From: Adiantum capillus-veneris
Lineage: Eukaryota > Streptophyta > Polypodiopsida > Polypodiales > Pteridaceae
Direction: 5' to 3'
Length of the DNA stretch: 64,000 nucleotides
Assembly (NCBI GenBank): GCA_014529385.2
Contig: CM043971.1
Span: 33,623,709-33,687,708, forward strand
Part shown: positions 1 to 11,522 of the stretch, one piece after another
How the letters are laid out: each line of letters opens with the position of its first letter
Numbering within the stretch: the stretch's first letter is position 1
Translations under genes and position numbers: made by a program
Notes under the pieces: generated by a model
What the model was told of the DNA's origin: nothing
Database searches by the model: none
Seen by the model: the letters and a program-made list of their open reading frames with translations, nothing else

Positions 1-35
1 ACAATTGCAAATTCTATGAAGATGGTCAAAAGAAG

Positions 36-1226
36 ATGAATGATGCGAGTGAGAAAAAGAAAACCGCTGATCTTGAGGATCAAAGAGGGAATCTAGGACA
101 AAACCAAGTAAATGTTGAGGAGCAAATCATAGAGAATGTGATGCAACGCATCAACCACTCTGACAGAGTACCAACCTATAGAATTCATCAACAACGCAGG
201 TGCATGACATGTGGAGGGGACCAACTGACGCAACATTGTCTTGAATATAGACCTAAGACTCCACCAGGGTTTGAGCATGTTATGTCTCAACCGCCTAGAT
301 ATCATCCTGTAGCGGAACAAGTGTTCTTAAGTGAAAGACCCATAGTTGCTAGAAATGCATATGTGAGTCATGAGCTTTAAATAGAAAGAAATGTGGTAGA
401 TCAGAGGCCACTTCAAGGTCAATATCAAGTATTTCCACAACAACCAATACGTCCATGTGACAGATGTGGTAGTAGTGATCACTTGATTAAGGATTGTCCA
501 CACCATGATATCATGATAAATGTATATTGTAATGAGTGTGCAATCACACATATGATTTTGGATTGTCCTAAGAATCCAAGAAAGAAAGGTAAAATGTAGC
601 CACATGTTACCTTTCCTTCTACCATCAAATCAGAGAAAGAACGAGCCGCAACAAAAGGAGAAACGACAACAACAACAGAGCAAGAAACAATTGCAAAAGA
701 ACAGGTGCTTAAACAACAAGAAGATGAAAGTAAGCAAGTTGCTCCAGTAAATGTTGTCACAAGAGCACAAGCAAAAGTGCAAGAGCAAAAGCCTATAGAT
801 GGAGAGACTAGTAAGAGTTCCAAAAGCCGTAGAAACTCTAGACGAGCAAGAAGGACTAGAATGAAAGCGAGACTAGAAAGAGAGAAAGGAGAAGAAAAGG
901 CTGTTACAGCCGAGTTGGAAACAACTCAAGAGCAACAGACACAGCAAAGGGAAGTTGAAACCCTTAAACCAGCTGAAGCACCCAAGAGTGCTAGTTCAAG
1001 AGGATCTGTCCTAGTGGACAAAGTGAATGAGCCTTTAGACGCGATTTTACAGGCTTATGAGGCTAGAAATGTGTAAGCAGCTTATTAAAACTGCTCAAGC
1101 ATTGCTAGAACCACCTCCACCAGAAGTGAAGGATAGGATAGTCACCCCAGTGCACAAAGATCAGAGCATTAAAGTAGATGAATTGCTTAGAGAAGAAGTG
1201 GATCATAGGGAAGAACCACTGCCAAG
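36..1226 (+). pseudogene. Element A gag-like region with zinc knuckles (5' part)
   Basis: Three reading-frame pieces (36-380, 393-599, 705-1226) are separated by stops or shifts. The second holds a canonical CX2CX4HX4C knuckle near 454-495 (CDRCGSSDHLIKDC) followed by a shortened CX2CX3HX4C copy near 528-566 (CNECAITHMILDC). The first piece has a degenerate knuckle (CMTCGG...HC). The rest is rich in Lys, Glu and Gln, with a basic Arg/Lys patch near 815-890. Zinc knuckles of this kind bind RNA in retroelement gag proteins. The last codons run into Copia1 at 1227 and the frame resumes after 13401. Confidence 0.6.
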
Positions 1227-1435
1227 TGTTGTGTGGCTCTAGTGCGTGTACGGAGTGTGTGCAAGAGAGGGGAAGAAGTGAAATGGGGAAGGGGCAGATA
1301 CACAGGCAGCCACTGTGTGGGTTAGTGGAGAAGAAAGAGAAGAGTCAACCCTTCCTCTTTCTCTCCCTATATTGAATAGGTGAACTTAAGTGTACAAGGG
1401 TGGTTTCCCACGGCCACCTTGCCTACACCCCAACA
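1227..1435 (-). repeat. Copia1 3' LTR
   Basis: A 209-bp repeat of 13188-13396, next to the polypurine tract on its inner side. Because the element reads on the minus strand, this left copy is the 3' LTR. It abuts the CCAAG target duplication at 1222-1226. Confidence 0.93.
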
Positions 1436-1446
1436 ACCTCCCACTT
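1436..1446 (-). other. Copia1 polypurine tract
   Basis: On the minus strand the bases just before the 3' LTR read CAAGTGGGAGGT, a purine-rich plus-strand primer site for reverse transcription. Confidence 0.75.
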
Positions 1447-1518
1447 GAAGGTCATGGTGGCCAATAGTGGCATTAGTATAGTTAGTCTATACAAAATTGA
1501 TGAAGCATTGCCGAGGCT

Positions 1519-3969
1519 TCATCCTACACCCATAAGTTCTATACAATGTGTATATCGCTCCGAGGTTAGGCTCTTTGTGAGAGCATCTGCAGGGTTGTCA
1601 TCAGTGTGAACCTTGACAAGCTCGATACGCTTGCCAGCCAACGCATCTCGTATGACATGGTATCTGACCTCTATGTGTTTCGACTTTGAGTGAAACACTG
1701 GATTCTTTGCCAAAGCAATGGCACTCTGACTATCACAATGTAGTACTGGAACCTCGTGAATGCCCAAATCTCCCACTAGACGAGCCAACCATATGGCTTC
1801 CTTGTTGGCGTCAGACGCAGCAACATATTCTGCCTCAGTGGTAGATGAAGACGTGCAATCTTGGAGACACGATCTCCAAGAGATAGCTGCTCCAGCAAAC
1901 ATGAACACATAGCGAGATGTGGATCTTCTACGATCCAAGCAACCCGCATAATCCGCATCTGTGTAACCTACAATAGATGCATCACTGTTTTCGAAGCGTA
2001 AACACTTGCTAGCTGTACCTTTCAAATATCTGAGGATTTTCTTCACTGCTTCCCAATGCTTCTTGCCAGGGTTTGCCATGTACCTACTAGCCACTCCCAC
2101 TGCATGTGCAATGTCTGGTCTTGTGGCAACCATAGCGTACATCAAACTGCCAACTGCTGAAGAATATGGTACTTTCACCATTTCCTCTTTCTCAGCCACT
2201 GTCTTGGGAGAGTCTTCCTTGCTAAGTTTGGAGTATGTTTGCATTGGGGTACTCAATGACTTCCCCCCCTGCATACTAAAACGTTGTAAGACTTTGTGAA
2301 TGTACTTTTCTTGAGATAATTCAAGAATTCCACGTTGCCTGTCTCTCTTGATGTGCATACCAAGAAAGTGATTGGCATCTCCCAAATCCTTCATGGAAAA
2401 CTGAGTGCTTAGCATCTCTTTCAATTGATTGATTTCATCAATTGATTTGCCTGCGATAAGCATATCATCTACATACAAGATCAAGATGATTAAAGAACCA
2501 TCGTTCAACCTTTTTGTGTATAAACAGTGATCCTCTTGACTTCTAATGTAACCCTGAGACTGCATGAATTTGTCGAATTTTTGATACCATTGCCTTGAAC
2601 CTTGCTTGAGGCCATAGAGTGCCTTTTTAAGTCTACAAACCAATTCTATCCTCGTTGGTTTTTGGGTTTCACATACGAAGCCCTCTGGTTGTTTCATGTA
2701 GACATCTTCATCTAGATCCCCGTGAAGAAATGCTGTGTTCACATCCATTTGGACAAGTTCCATGTTCTGGATAGCAACCAAGCCAAGCACGGTGTGAAGT
2801 GTAGTCATCTTGACTACTGGAGAGAAAATCTCATCAAAATCCACACCTTTTTGCTGCTTGAAACCCTTGGCAACTAGACGAGCCTTGTATCTAGGCTTGG
2901 GATCTTCCGTTGTATACTTCTTTTTGTATACCCACTTGCAAGGTAAAGCATGTTTGCTTTTTGGTAATTCAACCAAATCCCATGTCTCATTAGCCACAAT
3001 CGAATTGTATTCTGATTGCATAGCCTGCTCCCACTTAACGCTATCCTCCATTTGTATAACTTCTTTGTAGCAGGTTGGCTCTCCACTGTCAGTGACCAAA
3101 ATGTGGTGTATACCCGGCTCAAGCCGCTCGGGCGCACGTGATACTCTCTCAGAGCGTCTCAGTGCCCTACTGCTAGACTCCGCTCTCTCCGGAGCAATAG
3201 TAGTATCTTGCACTGTAGGAGTGGGTGCAACACTACTGAACTGAGTTGGTTTGGAGGCTACATCCTCAAAACGAACACGTCTATACTCTACATCTTTGAT
3301 GGGCTTCTTGTGCATTTTTGATTCATTGAAAATCACATGTGAGCTACGAATGACTTTGTTTGATTCTGGGTGCCAGAGACGATATCCCATCTCTCCGTTT
3401 GCACCATAGACAGTAAAGATGCATTTGTGTGATCTGGGATCTAACTTCCGACGAAGTTCTTTGGGCACATGTGCATATGCTTCACATCCAAATACATGTA
3501 AATGCTCATAGCTTGGCCTTTTGCCAGTCCATAATTCCTCTGGAATTTTGAAATTCAAAGGAGAACTAGGTGACCTGTTGATGATGTGCACTGCTGTCAG
3601 AATAGCTTCCCCCCAAAACTCTGGAGTAAGCTTCGCCATAGACATCATAGAGACAACTCGCTCTTGAATCGTACGATTCATTCTTTCAGCTATCCCATTT
3701 TGTGCAGGTGTGTATGGAGCAGTAAACTGCCGCCGAATGCCTCTTCTATTGCAAAAATCCTTGAACTCTGTGGAGACGTATTCTCCACCATTGTCCGTGC
3801 GAAAAGCTTTGAGCTTTGTTCCTGATTGGTTCTCAACCATGGCGAGGAATTTTTGGAATGTCGAAAAGACTTCTTCCTTACGCTTAAGGAGATACACCCA
3901 CACCTTTCTGGTGGAATTATCTATGAACGTGAGAAAGTAGTTTGCCCCCCCTAGGGTTTTATGTGGCAT
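1519..3969 (-). pseudogene. Copia1 integrase/reverse transcriptase/RNase H (pol 3' part)
   Basis: An 816-codon open frame. It starts inside the integrase core: FIDN supplies the first catalytic Asp, RTDNGGEY the second, and QNGIAERMN the Glu, all in the first ~100 residues. The reverse transcriptase follows at about residues 330-575, with KARLVAKGF, VNTAFLHGDL and the catalytic YVDDM near residue 497. Then comes a copia RNase H (YTDADYAG, TTEAEYVA, KHIEVRYH) to about residue 800. All expected motifs are present and the body is uninterrupted. The frame is the continuation of the gag ORF to its right, from which only one in-frame TAG separates it. The Met at residue 1 is therefore probably not a natural start. 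Confidence 0.93.
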
Positions 3970-3978
3970 CGGACCACA

Positions 3979-5604
3979 CTAATCACTGTGCACCAAGTCT
4001 AGAGGTTCGCCTAGTTTCTTATTCAATGGCGAAGATGTCAATCTAGTCTGTTTGCCATATAGACAATGCTCACACAATGGAAAGTCCGTGTAATCTAACA
4101 CAGGTAAGTAGCCAAAACGCTGAAGTGTTTTCATTCCCTTTTGGCTAATATGCCCTAGCCGGCTATGCCACAACTCAGGAGACGGCAGCTCGGCAACATA
4201 GATAGAGTGTTCGTCGACACTCGAAACAAACAAAGAGTACAGGGATCCGTTTTTATTGCCTTTCATCATGATAAGGTTGTTCTTGCGGATCATCCAAGAA
4301 CGATTACCAAAAACTGTAGTGTAGCCAAGATCATCCAATTGCCCTATAGAAAATAAGCTTTTCGTAAGCTTGGGCACATGTCTGACATTCTGCAGCACAA
4401 AAGTAGTGCCATTATGCATCTGAAGTTTCACATCACCAATGCCAATAATGTCAAGCTCATAGGAATTACCAAGCTTGACAATTCCATGCATGGATGCATA
4501 AGAGGAAAACCACTCTCTATGCGGTGTGACATGAAAACTTGCACCAGAATCAAGGATCCAATTCTGTGCATAACCCTCATCTTGTGCAACCAAAGCATCT
4601 GGAGTGAGATCTGAAGTGAAAATGAGAACATCTGAGGCATTTGTTGTCACCTCGGCATGAATCTCTGTGGGCATAATGAGCATCACTGGAGGAGGAGCAT
4701 CCTCTACTGCAGTGGTAGGCATGGGAGACTCAACAATGTTGAGCTCCTCAATTTTTACTGTACTTTTGCCTTTGCCAGAATTATCCTTTTGCATGTTTTT
4801 CTGATCTCTTAGGAAACTGCGACAATCCTTTTTGTAATGACCCTTCTTGTGGCAATAGTAACACTCGACATTTTTGGCATTTCGGTCTCTACTTTGGTTC
4901 CTGTGTCTGCTAGGACTACGAGGATTCCGCTCTCTACTTTTGCTTTTGTATTTGTTCTTGTCACGGCCTCTTGGCTTTGTTGAACTGCCAGCCATATATG
5001 CATCTCCATGACTAGCATCATCGAGAGATTTACGACGAATCTCTTCAGTGAGCAACGCATCTGTGACAGCATTGAACTCTAACTTGCCATTCGGAGCTGA
5101 ATTGCTAATGGCTGTGCAAAAGATATCCCATGAACTGGGTAGAGAGCATAACAAGAAGATAGACTTGAGTTCATCGTCAAACTCCTTAAAGCCCTGAGAT
5201 GTCAGCTGGCTGAACAAGGAGTTGAACTCATTTAAATGACTGGAAACTGTGCTACCTTCTTTCATGTTGAGCTTCATAAGCTTTTTCATGAGAAACACTT
5301 TGTTGGATGCACTTTTGCTCTCCCATGCTGAACATAAGCTATCCCAAAGTTCCTTGGTTGTTTTCTTCCCTATGATAGTGAAGAAGACTGACTCGGCTAG
5401 GTGTAGACGTATCGTAGCCATGGCTTTTGCATCCAAAAGCTCCCATTGAGCTTGTGTATAATCATCATCCTCTGCGCGCTCTTTCAACGGTTCTGAGAGG
5501 CCTTTGTTTATCAAAACATCTTTCATGCGCTCTTTCCACATGGTGAATTTGCTGCCATCGAACTTCCGAATGAAATACTCCTCCTTTTGTGAAGAAGAAG
5601 CCAT
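3979..5604 (-). pseudogene. Copia1 gag and protease, with start of integrase
   Basis: A 541-codon frame beginning MASSSQKEEY. An N-terminal FDGSKFTMWKERM segment and the helical region to about residue 190 match the UBN2/DUF4219 gag of plant copia elements. A CX2CX4HX4C knuckle (CYYCHKKGHYKKDC) lies near residues 247-260. The aspartic protease motif WILDSGASFHVTP is near residue 350. A pre-integrase HHCC-like region (LWHSRLGHISQKG ... CEHCLYGK) precedes the end. The frame stops at a single TAG just after LVHSD, where the integrase core should continue. Apart from this nonsense codon the polyprotein seems complete, so the copy looks fairly young. Confidence 0.93.
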
Positions 5605-6692
5605 TGCTGATAAGAGGGTTTGAGAGGTGCCAAACTATGGTGAGACGCTGTAGAAATTTGGGCAGAGTTACCTTTGTGTCGGGAGTAAAATCTCAACCGA
5701 AATAGACTCAAAAGTGCCAACTATGGAAGGCACGACTCGCGGGAAGTAAATCCGGCAGAGTCTCCTTTGTATGAGGAGTCAAAACTCAACTCAAAATTTA
5801 TATAAATGTGCCTACTGCACTAACTAGGCATCTGCAGCACAAAACCACTGCTATGTGAGTGCCAACTCGACGTCAAAAGAATAAATAACCGTCCAGATAC
5901 ATATCCTATGGTGAGGGTATTGTAAAGGGGAACTCCAGCTACCTGTATCACCGAAGGTGTCTCAACATTCGAGCACACGCCAGCTCAAAGAAAACCTCAC
6001 GCTATCGAGCCTCCAAAGGCTAATGCAGACACAAATGGACTAGCCACAGTCTCAAAAAGGGCTCTTCTGGTCTGAGTCTCAGAAACGGTCGGGAAAAACT
6101 GCCAAAATAGCCAAAAATGGCTCCACACGTAGTTCAGTGGGTAGTGTCCGCAACTCAACGTACATGAGTAAAATCGCGCTCAAACAGGCGCCAAGAACTG
6201 CTGCATGCAGTGAAAGTGATCTCTGCGGGGATATCTGCTCTCAAAAGAGCTCAATAGCACTAGGTGTGCTCCCAACAAAATGCATCTGTCAACGCATGTG
6301 TCCGCAGAGAATCTGCTGTCGAAATGAATGCCAAATCGGCTGTGAAAGTGTTGTGTCTGGTAACTTGGAGAATCTGTGAGTGAATGGGCTGAAAAACCCC
6401 CCTGTAGCCTGTAACCTGCGTGTTGGTGTCGCTATGTGCCGATTTTTGCCGCCGGGAAGAAATATGCTAGTCGAATAGCCGCCAAAGGTGTCGTATCTGA
6501 AAACTGTGTCGTACAGGGCGATCGGTGCGCTCGGTGCCGATGCCGGGTGTCACTCCTCTATGACATAGGTACCTCACCCGCACATGTCGCAAGCTCGATC
6601 GTCGATCGCGGGAACGCGCTCGTCTGGGAAAAACGCCCGGTGTCTGGGTCGCATGTCGGAGATCCGCCGCAATGAGCAGTGTCGAGCCGGTG
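5605..6692 (-). other. Copia1 leader, proximal part
   Basis: Noncoding sequence between the gag start and the Copia2 insertion. Near 5620-5800 there are imperfect repeats built on 'gtgccaa(a)ctatgg' and 'cctttgt...gagt(a/c)aaa(a/t)ctcaac'. No conserved ORF was seen. With 11523-13169 it forms a leader of roughly 2.7 kb, long for a copia element. Confidence 0.6.
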
Positions 6693-6970
6693 TGTAGACA
6701 TGTAGTAGTGTTAGTGTGTATACGCGCTTCACCAGGGGCACTTTTATCCCACTGGGTTTTTCCCCCTGGACATCCGGTGTGAAAGGACACCTTATCTCTT
6801 AGGGTTTCATATAAGCTTTGTAGCTCTGAGTTTGTATATACACTATTATTCCAATACAGAGAGAGAGACTACAGAGATCTCGTACACAAGCTCTGTGTCT
6901 TCTCCTTCTCCATCTTCTTCCTACTCTGAGTTGCTGTCTTCCTTCTGTTCCTGTTTCATCATCTTCAACA
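6693..6970 (+). repeat. Copia2 5' LTR
   Basis: A 278-bp terminal repeat, TG...CA, whose segments recur at 10924-11140 and 11402-11522. It includes a TATA-like stretch (gtatatacac near 6834) and a short GA run. It is preceded by the CGGTG target duplication and followed by the primer site. Confidence 0.93.
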
Positions 6971-6988
6971 ATTGGTATCAGAGCAAGG
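6971..6988 (+). other. Copia2 primer binding site
   Basis: The bases after the LTR read ATTGGTATCAGAGCAAGG, matching the usual plant copia primer site complementary to the 3' end of initiator Met-tRNA. Confidence 0.88.
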
Positions 6989-7366
6989 TGATTTCCAGAG
7001 CCTCTACTTGCGTTTTCGCGTCCGCGCGCACAATCGCGTTTTCAGGCAGTTTTCGAAAAAATTTTGCTCGTGGAGCATCCTCGACGTTCGGGAGTATTTT
7101 GAGTAGGTGACCTGAGGTTTTACCCCCCTTTCGAAGCCGTTCGAGCCCTAAGAATTTTGTTCTAGCAGCGTAGCAGAAGTTACTTTTCGGAGGTGTTTAG
7201 ATCAAGAGGGTGTGCTTTTGACAGATTTTCTTCAGGTAAACATTTCTTTTGGGAAGCAGCTTGTCTTAGCTTTGTGCTGAGATTTTGTGTAGAGTTTTGC
7301 TTGGATTGGAGAGGAGATTAGTGAATCTCTTGGAGGTTCTTTTTCTCTCTTGTGTGCATCTACAGT

Positions 7367-8831
7367 ATGGCTCAATCTACGGAGAAAGAGATTTTTGGTG
7401 CGTTTACATCCGAAGACAAATTGGATGGTTACCAACTATTCTCTTTGGTCTTTTATGGCCAAAAATGTTTTGGTTGGTAAAGGATTGTGGGATTATGTAT
7501 CTGGAGATGAAGTTCGTCAGGTAGCATTGCACCTGCCACGCTGGTCGTGGTGCAGCTGTTGGTGCAGGACCCTCACAGACTCCAGAGCAAAAGAGATGGG
7601 ATACTAAAGATGCACAGGCTATGGCTGTGATTGCCTAACCATAAAGAGGGACAATCACACCACATATTAGATCTTGCAGAACTTCTGAGGATGCTTGGAA
7701 CACTCTGCAAGCTATGTTTGGAGGAGAAACGCTGCCAGAATAGAGTTTTTGAAGAAACAACTTGACAAAATACAGATGGACGAAGGTGACGATATTGTCG
7801 AGCCTTTTACAAAAATCAGGGATCTTAAAGAGCAATTGCTTAGCATTGATGAAGTGATTCCAGAGAAGGACTTGGTTTCCAAAACACTCCATTCACTACC
7901 ACCATCTTATTTGGACTTTTACAGACTTCTTTGACTCTGTCTTTGCGAGCTAATCCTGACCCTCTTCATTTTGAAGAGTTAGTGGCTTTGCTATTGCAGG
8001 AGGATCAAATCACGTAAGAACAAGTCTTTACAGGTGGATGGTATGGATCATGCTCTTGTTGTACAGAACAAAAACAGGGTAAAGAGAGTGCTCATCCTCA
8101 AGTCTGGTGCAGGACAATCTTCAGAGAAGTCTAAAGTGATTCCGACAAGTCCAAGAAGAAAGGTAAATGTCACTACTGCAAGAAACCTGGTCACTACATT
8201 AGTGAGTGTAAAAAGCGAATTGCTAAAGAAAAGAAGAAGAGTCAAGTTTGGTTGTTTCAGCTTCTGGTGATTCTTCTACAGCTAAAGAAGAGTCTGCAAA
8301 CTTTGTGCAGGATTCTTATGCTTTTGTAGTATGTTCAGATTTTTTTGCTTACAGTGTTGACAAGACACAAATGATTTGGTACTTTGATAGTGGTGCATCC
8401 AGGCATATTACTTCAAGGAAGGATTTGTTTTGTTCATTGGATGCAGCTCCAGCAGGAAGAAGGTGACATGTGCAAATAATGCTTCTTATCAATCAAAGGC
8501 GTTGGTAAGATTTTGATTACCATTTCAGATGGTTAGATTTATGCTTGCCAGATGTCTTATATGTTCCAGGGATCAAGAAGAATTTGTTGTCTGTATCCTC
8601 TCTTGCAAAAAATGGTCTTCGGGTCATTTTTGAGGATGACAGATGTGTTGTACGAGATCGAGAGAATGGTTATTCTCTTACACTACAGGTACGCTGAAAA
8701 TGGACATTTGTGCTAGATCATTATGAAAAGCAGATTCAGGTATGTATTGCAGAAACAAAGACTCAGGCCATGCAGGATGCTGAGTTGTGGCATGCTAGAT
8801 TTGGGATGTTTGGTTATGGCACTTTGCTGAC
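7367..8831 (+). pseudogene. Copia2 gag, protease and pre-integrase remnant
   Basis: The likely start is the ATG at 7367 (MAQSTEKEIFG). Frames then switch several times. Recognisable pieces in order: a UBN2-type gag (YSLWSFMAKNVLVGKGLWDYV near 7440-7510, and FLKKQLDKIQMDEGD near 7750); a CCHC knuckle CHYCKKPGHYISEC near 8168-8210; the protease motif WYFDSGASRHIT near 8379-8415; and a pre-integrase segment AELWHARFGMFGYG near 8779-8820. The order matches plant copia polyproteins. Multiple frameshifts and stops show it is dead. Confidence 0.85.
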
Positions 8832-9420
8832 TTAAGGTAACGAGGTATGCGCTTCAAGCTGTCAATGATGCATACTGGGCTGTGCTAAATCTGCTTGCTT
8901 GTGAAACCCCAAATTGAATGTCTGGACGAGTGTTGCCTGCCAAATATATCAAGCAACCAACCGTGTGCATAAGTATGGTACATCAAAAGGTTTCTCCAGC
9001 ATCATGCATGCTCAACTTTGATCCAGTTTCTAACGGGGTAGAGATTGGCTTGCAATTTTGCATACCAAACTTTGTCCAAAATTTTATGCAAATATTTTGC
9101 CTGCAACATGTATATGCCATCTTCTGATTGCACAAACTGAATACCCAAGTAATAATGTAGCAAACCAAGATCAGACATCTCAAAGGTTTTTCTCAAAGCA
9201 TCTTTAAACGCTTCAATTTCATTTGCATTATTGCCTGTAAGAAGCATATCATCCACATAAAGTGTTAGCATAATGAGAACTCCATCTCTCTTTTTGACAT
9301 ACAAAGTACTTTCTGTTGGACTATTCTGAAATCCCTGGCCAATCAAATAAGTATGTATCTTCTCATACCATGCTCTTGGAGCCTGTTTGAGACCATACAA
9401 AGCTTTACGCAATCTACATA
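8832..9420 (-). pseudogene. Inverted copia reverse transcriptase segment inside Copia2
   Basis: On the minus strand from 9412 one reads RKALYGLKQAPRAWYEK, then LYVDDMLLTGNN (catalytic YVDD), LHYYLGIQ, PISTPLE, GCLIYLAGNTRPDIQF and finally LKRIPRYLK near 8840. These are the second half of a copia RT and its connection. The block is opposite in orientation to the rest of Copia2 and lies before the integrase, although RT normally follows IN. The same part is missing from its proper place near 10100-10390. Confidence 0.87.
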
Positions 9421-9424
9421 CCTT

Positions 9425-10876
9425 TTTCTCTTGACCTTTATTGATGACTTTTCCAGGTTTTCTTGGGTGTATCCACTCAAAGCAAAGTCAGACGTGTTTG
9501 CAGTTTTTCAACATTATGTCGCCATGGTTGAAAATGAAACAGGTTGCAAAGTACAGACTCTTCGTACCGATCGAGGAGGTGAATACATGTCAGGTGCATT
9601 TAAGGATTTTTTGGGAAAGAAAGGCATTAAACACCAATGCACTATGCCATACACACCACAACAGAATGGTGTTGCAGAAAGGAAGAACAGGTCTTTAATG
9701 GAGACAGCTAGATGTATGCTCAAGGCTAAGAGTTTGCCTCATAAGCTATGGATGGAGGCAGTTGCTTGTGCAGCACATGTTTTGAACAGGTGTCCTACTC
9801 GTGCCTTGAAGACCATTACTGCATATGAAGCTTGGTATGACAGAAAACCTTCAGTCAGTTATCTTCGTGTTTTTGGTTGTCTTGCTTATGCTCACATCCC
9901 TCAGCAGTTACGTGGGAAGCTTGATGATAAGGCAATCAAATGTATATTTGTGGGGTACAGTAGTGGAAGTAAAGGTTATAGACTTTACAATCCTGCTACA
10001 AAAAAGATTTTTGAAAGTCGTGATGTAATTTTTGCAGAAACTACTGCTCAACCTATGGTTGCTTTTGATGTACCTCATATGCAGACACATGATGTATTTG
10101 AAGGTTTGCTTCCTTCTTTTGTGGAGAATCAAGAATCACAACAGGTTGATAATCTTGATCAATCTTTTGATCAGCATGTGACACCTCATGATGTAGAGGA
10201 AATTGTGCGTGAAGAGCAAGAAGTTCTCAGGGAAGAAAGAACCTTGCCTAAATGGGTTCAGAAAACTTTGCAGGAAGAAAGAACCTTGCCTAAATGGGTT
10301 CAAAAAACTTGCTCTCTGCACTATGAACCTTGCCTAAATGGGTTCAGAAATCTTGCCATGTTCTTTCCAAGGGGGGATATGTATGGAAAGCACAGTTCTA
10401 TGCAGCTTCTTGGTTACAGCGATTCAGATTGGGCTGGTGATTTTGACACACGACATTCCACAAGTGGCAATTGTTTTTTCTTGGGAAATGCATGTATATC
10501 TTGGCTAAGCAAGAAGCAACCCACAGTGGCTACATCAACTTGTGAAGCTGAGTACAGGGCAGCTTTCACGGCAACAGTTGATTGTGTATGGATACGCAGG
10601 TTATTGGCAGATCTTTGTGAGTGTCAACAGGCACCCACTACCATTTTCACTGACAGTCAGAGTGCTATGGCAGTTGCAAGGAATCCAGTATTTCATGCAA
10701 GAACAAAGCACATAGAGGTTCACTACCACTATGTCAGGGAAAGGCTACATGCAGGGGAGATCACACTAACTTACTGTCCTACACAGGATAACATTGCAGA
10801 TCTATTTACGAAGGCGTTATCACGAGAAAAGTTTGAAGCTTTCCGAAAAGCTTTGGGCTTACTCTCATACACATGA
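9425..10876 (+). pseudogene. Copia2 integrase fused to RNase H, RT deleted
   Basis: One 507-codon frame covers two domains. The integrase core runs from about 9430 (TFIDDFSRFSWVY) through TDRGGEYMS and QQNGVAERKNRS, with the DDE residues visible, to the usual GYSSGSKGYRLYNP near 9955-9985. At about 10400 it passes directly into copia RNase H (GYSDSDWAG, STCEAEYRAA, TDSQSAMAVARNP, KHIEVHYHYVRE, IADLFTKAL). The RT that should lie between is absent. In its place is an acidic Gln/Glu-rich linker and a short tandem repeat. The frame survived the deletion, giving an IN-RNase H fusion. Confidence 0.9.
10228..10350 (+). repeat. Three-copy ~44-bp tandem repeat in Copia2 linker
   Basis: The segment coding ERTLPKWVQKT occurs twice in frame (near 10231-10270 and 10275-10314). 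A third shifted copy near 10326-10350 reads the same DNA in another frame (EPCLNGFRN). The unit is gaaagaaccttgcctaaatg and onward. Confidence 0.85.
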
Positions 10877-11401
10877 TGATCTCCTACCTTGTACGGATTC
10901 ACACTATCACTACAGGGGGGATTTGTAGACATGTAGTAGTGTTAGTGTGTATACGCGCTCACCAGGGGCACTTTTATCCCACTGGGTTTTTCCCCCTGGA
11001 CATCCGGTGTGAAAGGACACCTTATCTCTTAGGGTTTCATATAAGCTTTGTAGCTCTGAGTTTGTATATACACTATTATTCCAATACAGAGAGAGAGACT
11101 ACAGAGATCTCGTACACAAGCTCTGTGTCTTCTCCTTCTGTATTGGAATAATAGTGTATATACAAACTCAGAGCTACAAAGCTTATATGAAACCCTAAGA
11201 GATAAGGTGTCCTTTCACACCGGATGTCCAGGGGGAAAAACCCAGTGGGATAAAAGTACCCCTGGTGAAGCGCGTATACACACTAACACTACTACATGTC
11301 TACAAATCCCCCCTGTAGTGATAGTGTGAATCCGTACAAGGTAGCAGATCATCATGTGTATGAGAGTAAGCCCAAAGCTTTTTGGAAAGCTTCAAACTTT
11401 T
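10829..11401. repeat. Foldback: inverted repeat with ~261-bp arms
   Basis: The arms 10829-11089 and 11138-11401 are near-perfect inverted copies with a spacer of about 48 bp. The left arm contains the end of the RNase H frame, the polypurine tract and the first part of the LTR. At 11400 the right arm rejoins the LTR through the shared bases TTCC. Confidence 0.92.
10911..10923 (+). other. Copia2 polypurine tract
   Basis: ACAGGGGGGATT lies directly before the TGTAGACATG start of the 3' LTR. Confidence 0.8.
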
Positions 11402-11522
11402 CCAATACAGAGAGAGAGACTACAGAGATCTCGTACACAAGCTCTGTGTCTTCTCCTTCTCCATCTTCTTCCTACTCTGAGTTGCTGTCTTCCTTCTGTT
11501 TCCTGTTTCATCATCTTCAACA
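10924..11522 (+). repeat. Copia2 3' LTR carrying an inverted duplication
   Basis: This LTR is 599 bp against 278 bp for its partner. It starts normally (10924-11140), then carries a reverse-complement copy of 10829-11089 (11138-11401), and then resumes the LTR to CATCTTCAACA at 11522. The target duplication CGGTG follows, so the outer end is genuine. Confidence 0.92.

Larger units (their letters stand above)
6693..11522 (+). mobile_element. Ty1/copia retrotransposon Copia2, nested in Copia1
   Basis: The 5' LTR (6693-6970) and rearranged 3' LTR (10924-11522) share TGTAGACATG...CATCTTCAACA. The 5-bp duplication CGGTG flanks the element at 6688-6692 and 11523-11527. A primer site matching initiator Met-tRNA (TTGGTATCAGAGC) directly follows the 5' LTR, and a polypurine tract precedes the 3' LTR. 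The interior is badly decayed: gag and protease are frameshifted, part of the RT is inverted and moved, and the rest of the RT is missing. The nesting shows that it inserted after Copia1. Confidence 0.95.
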
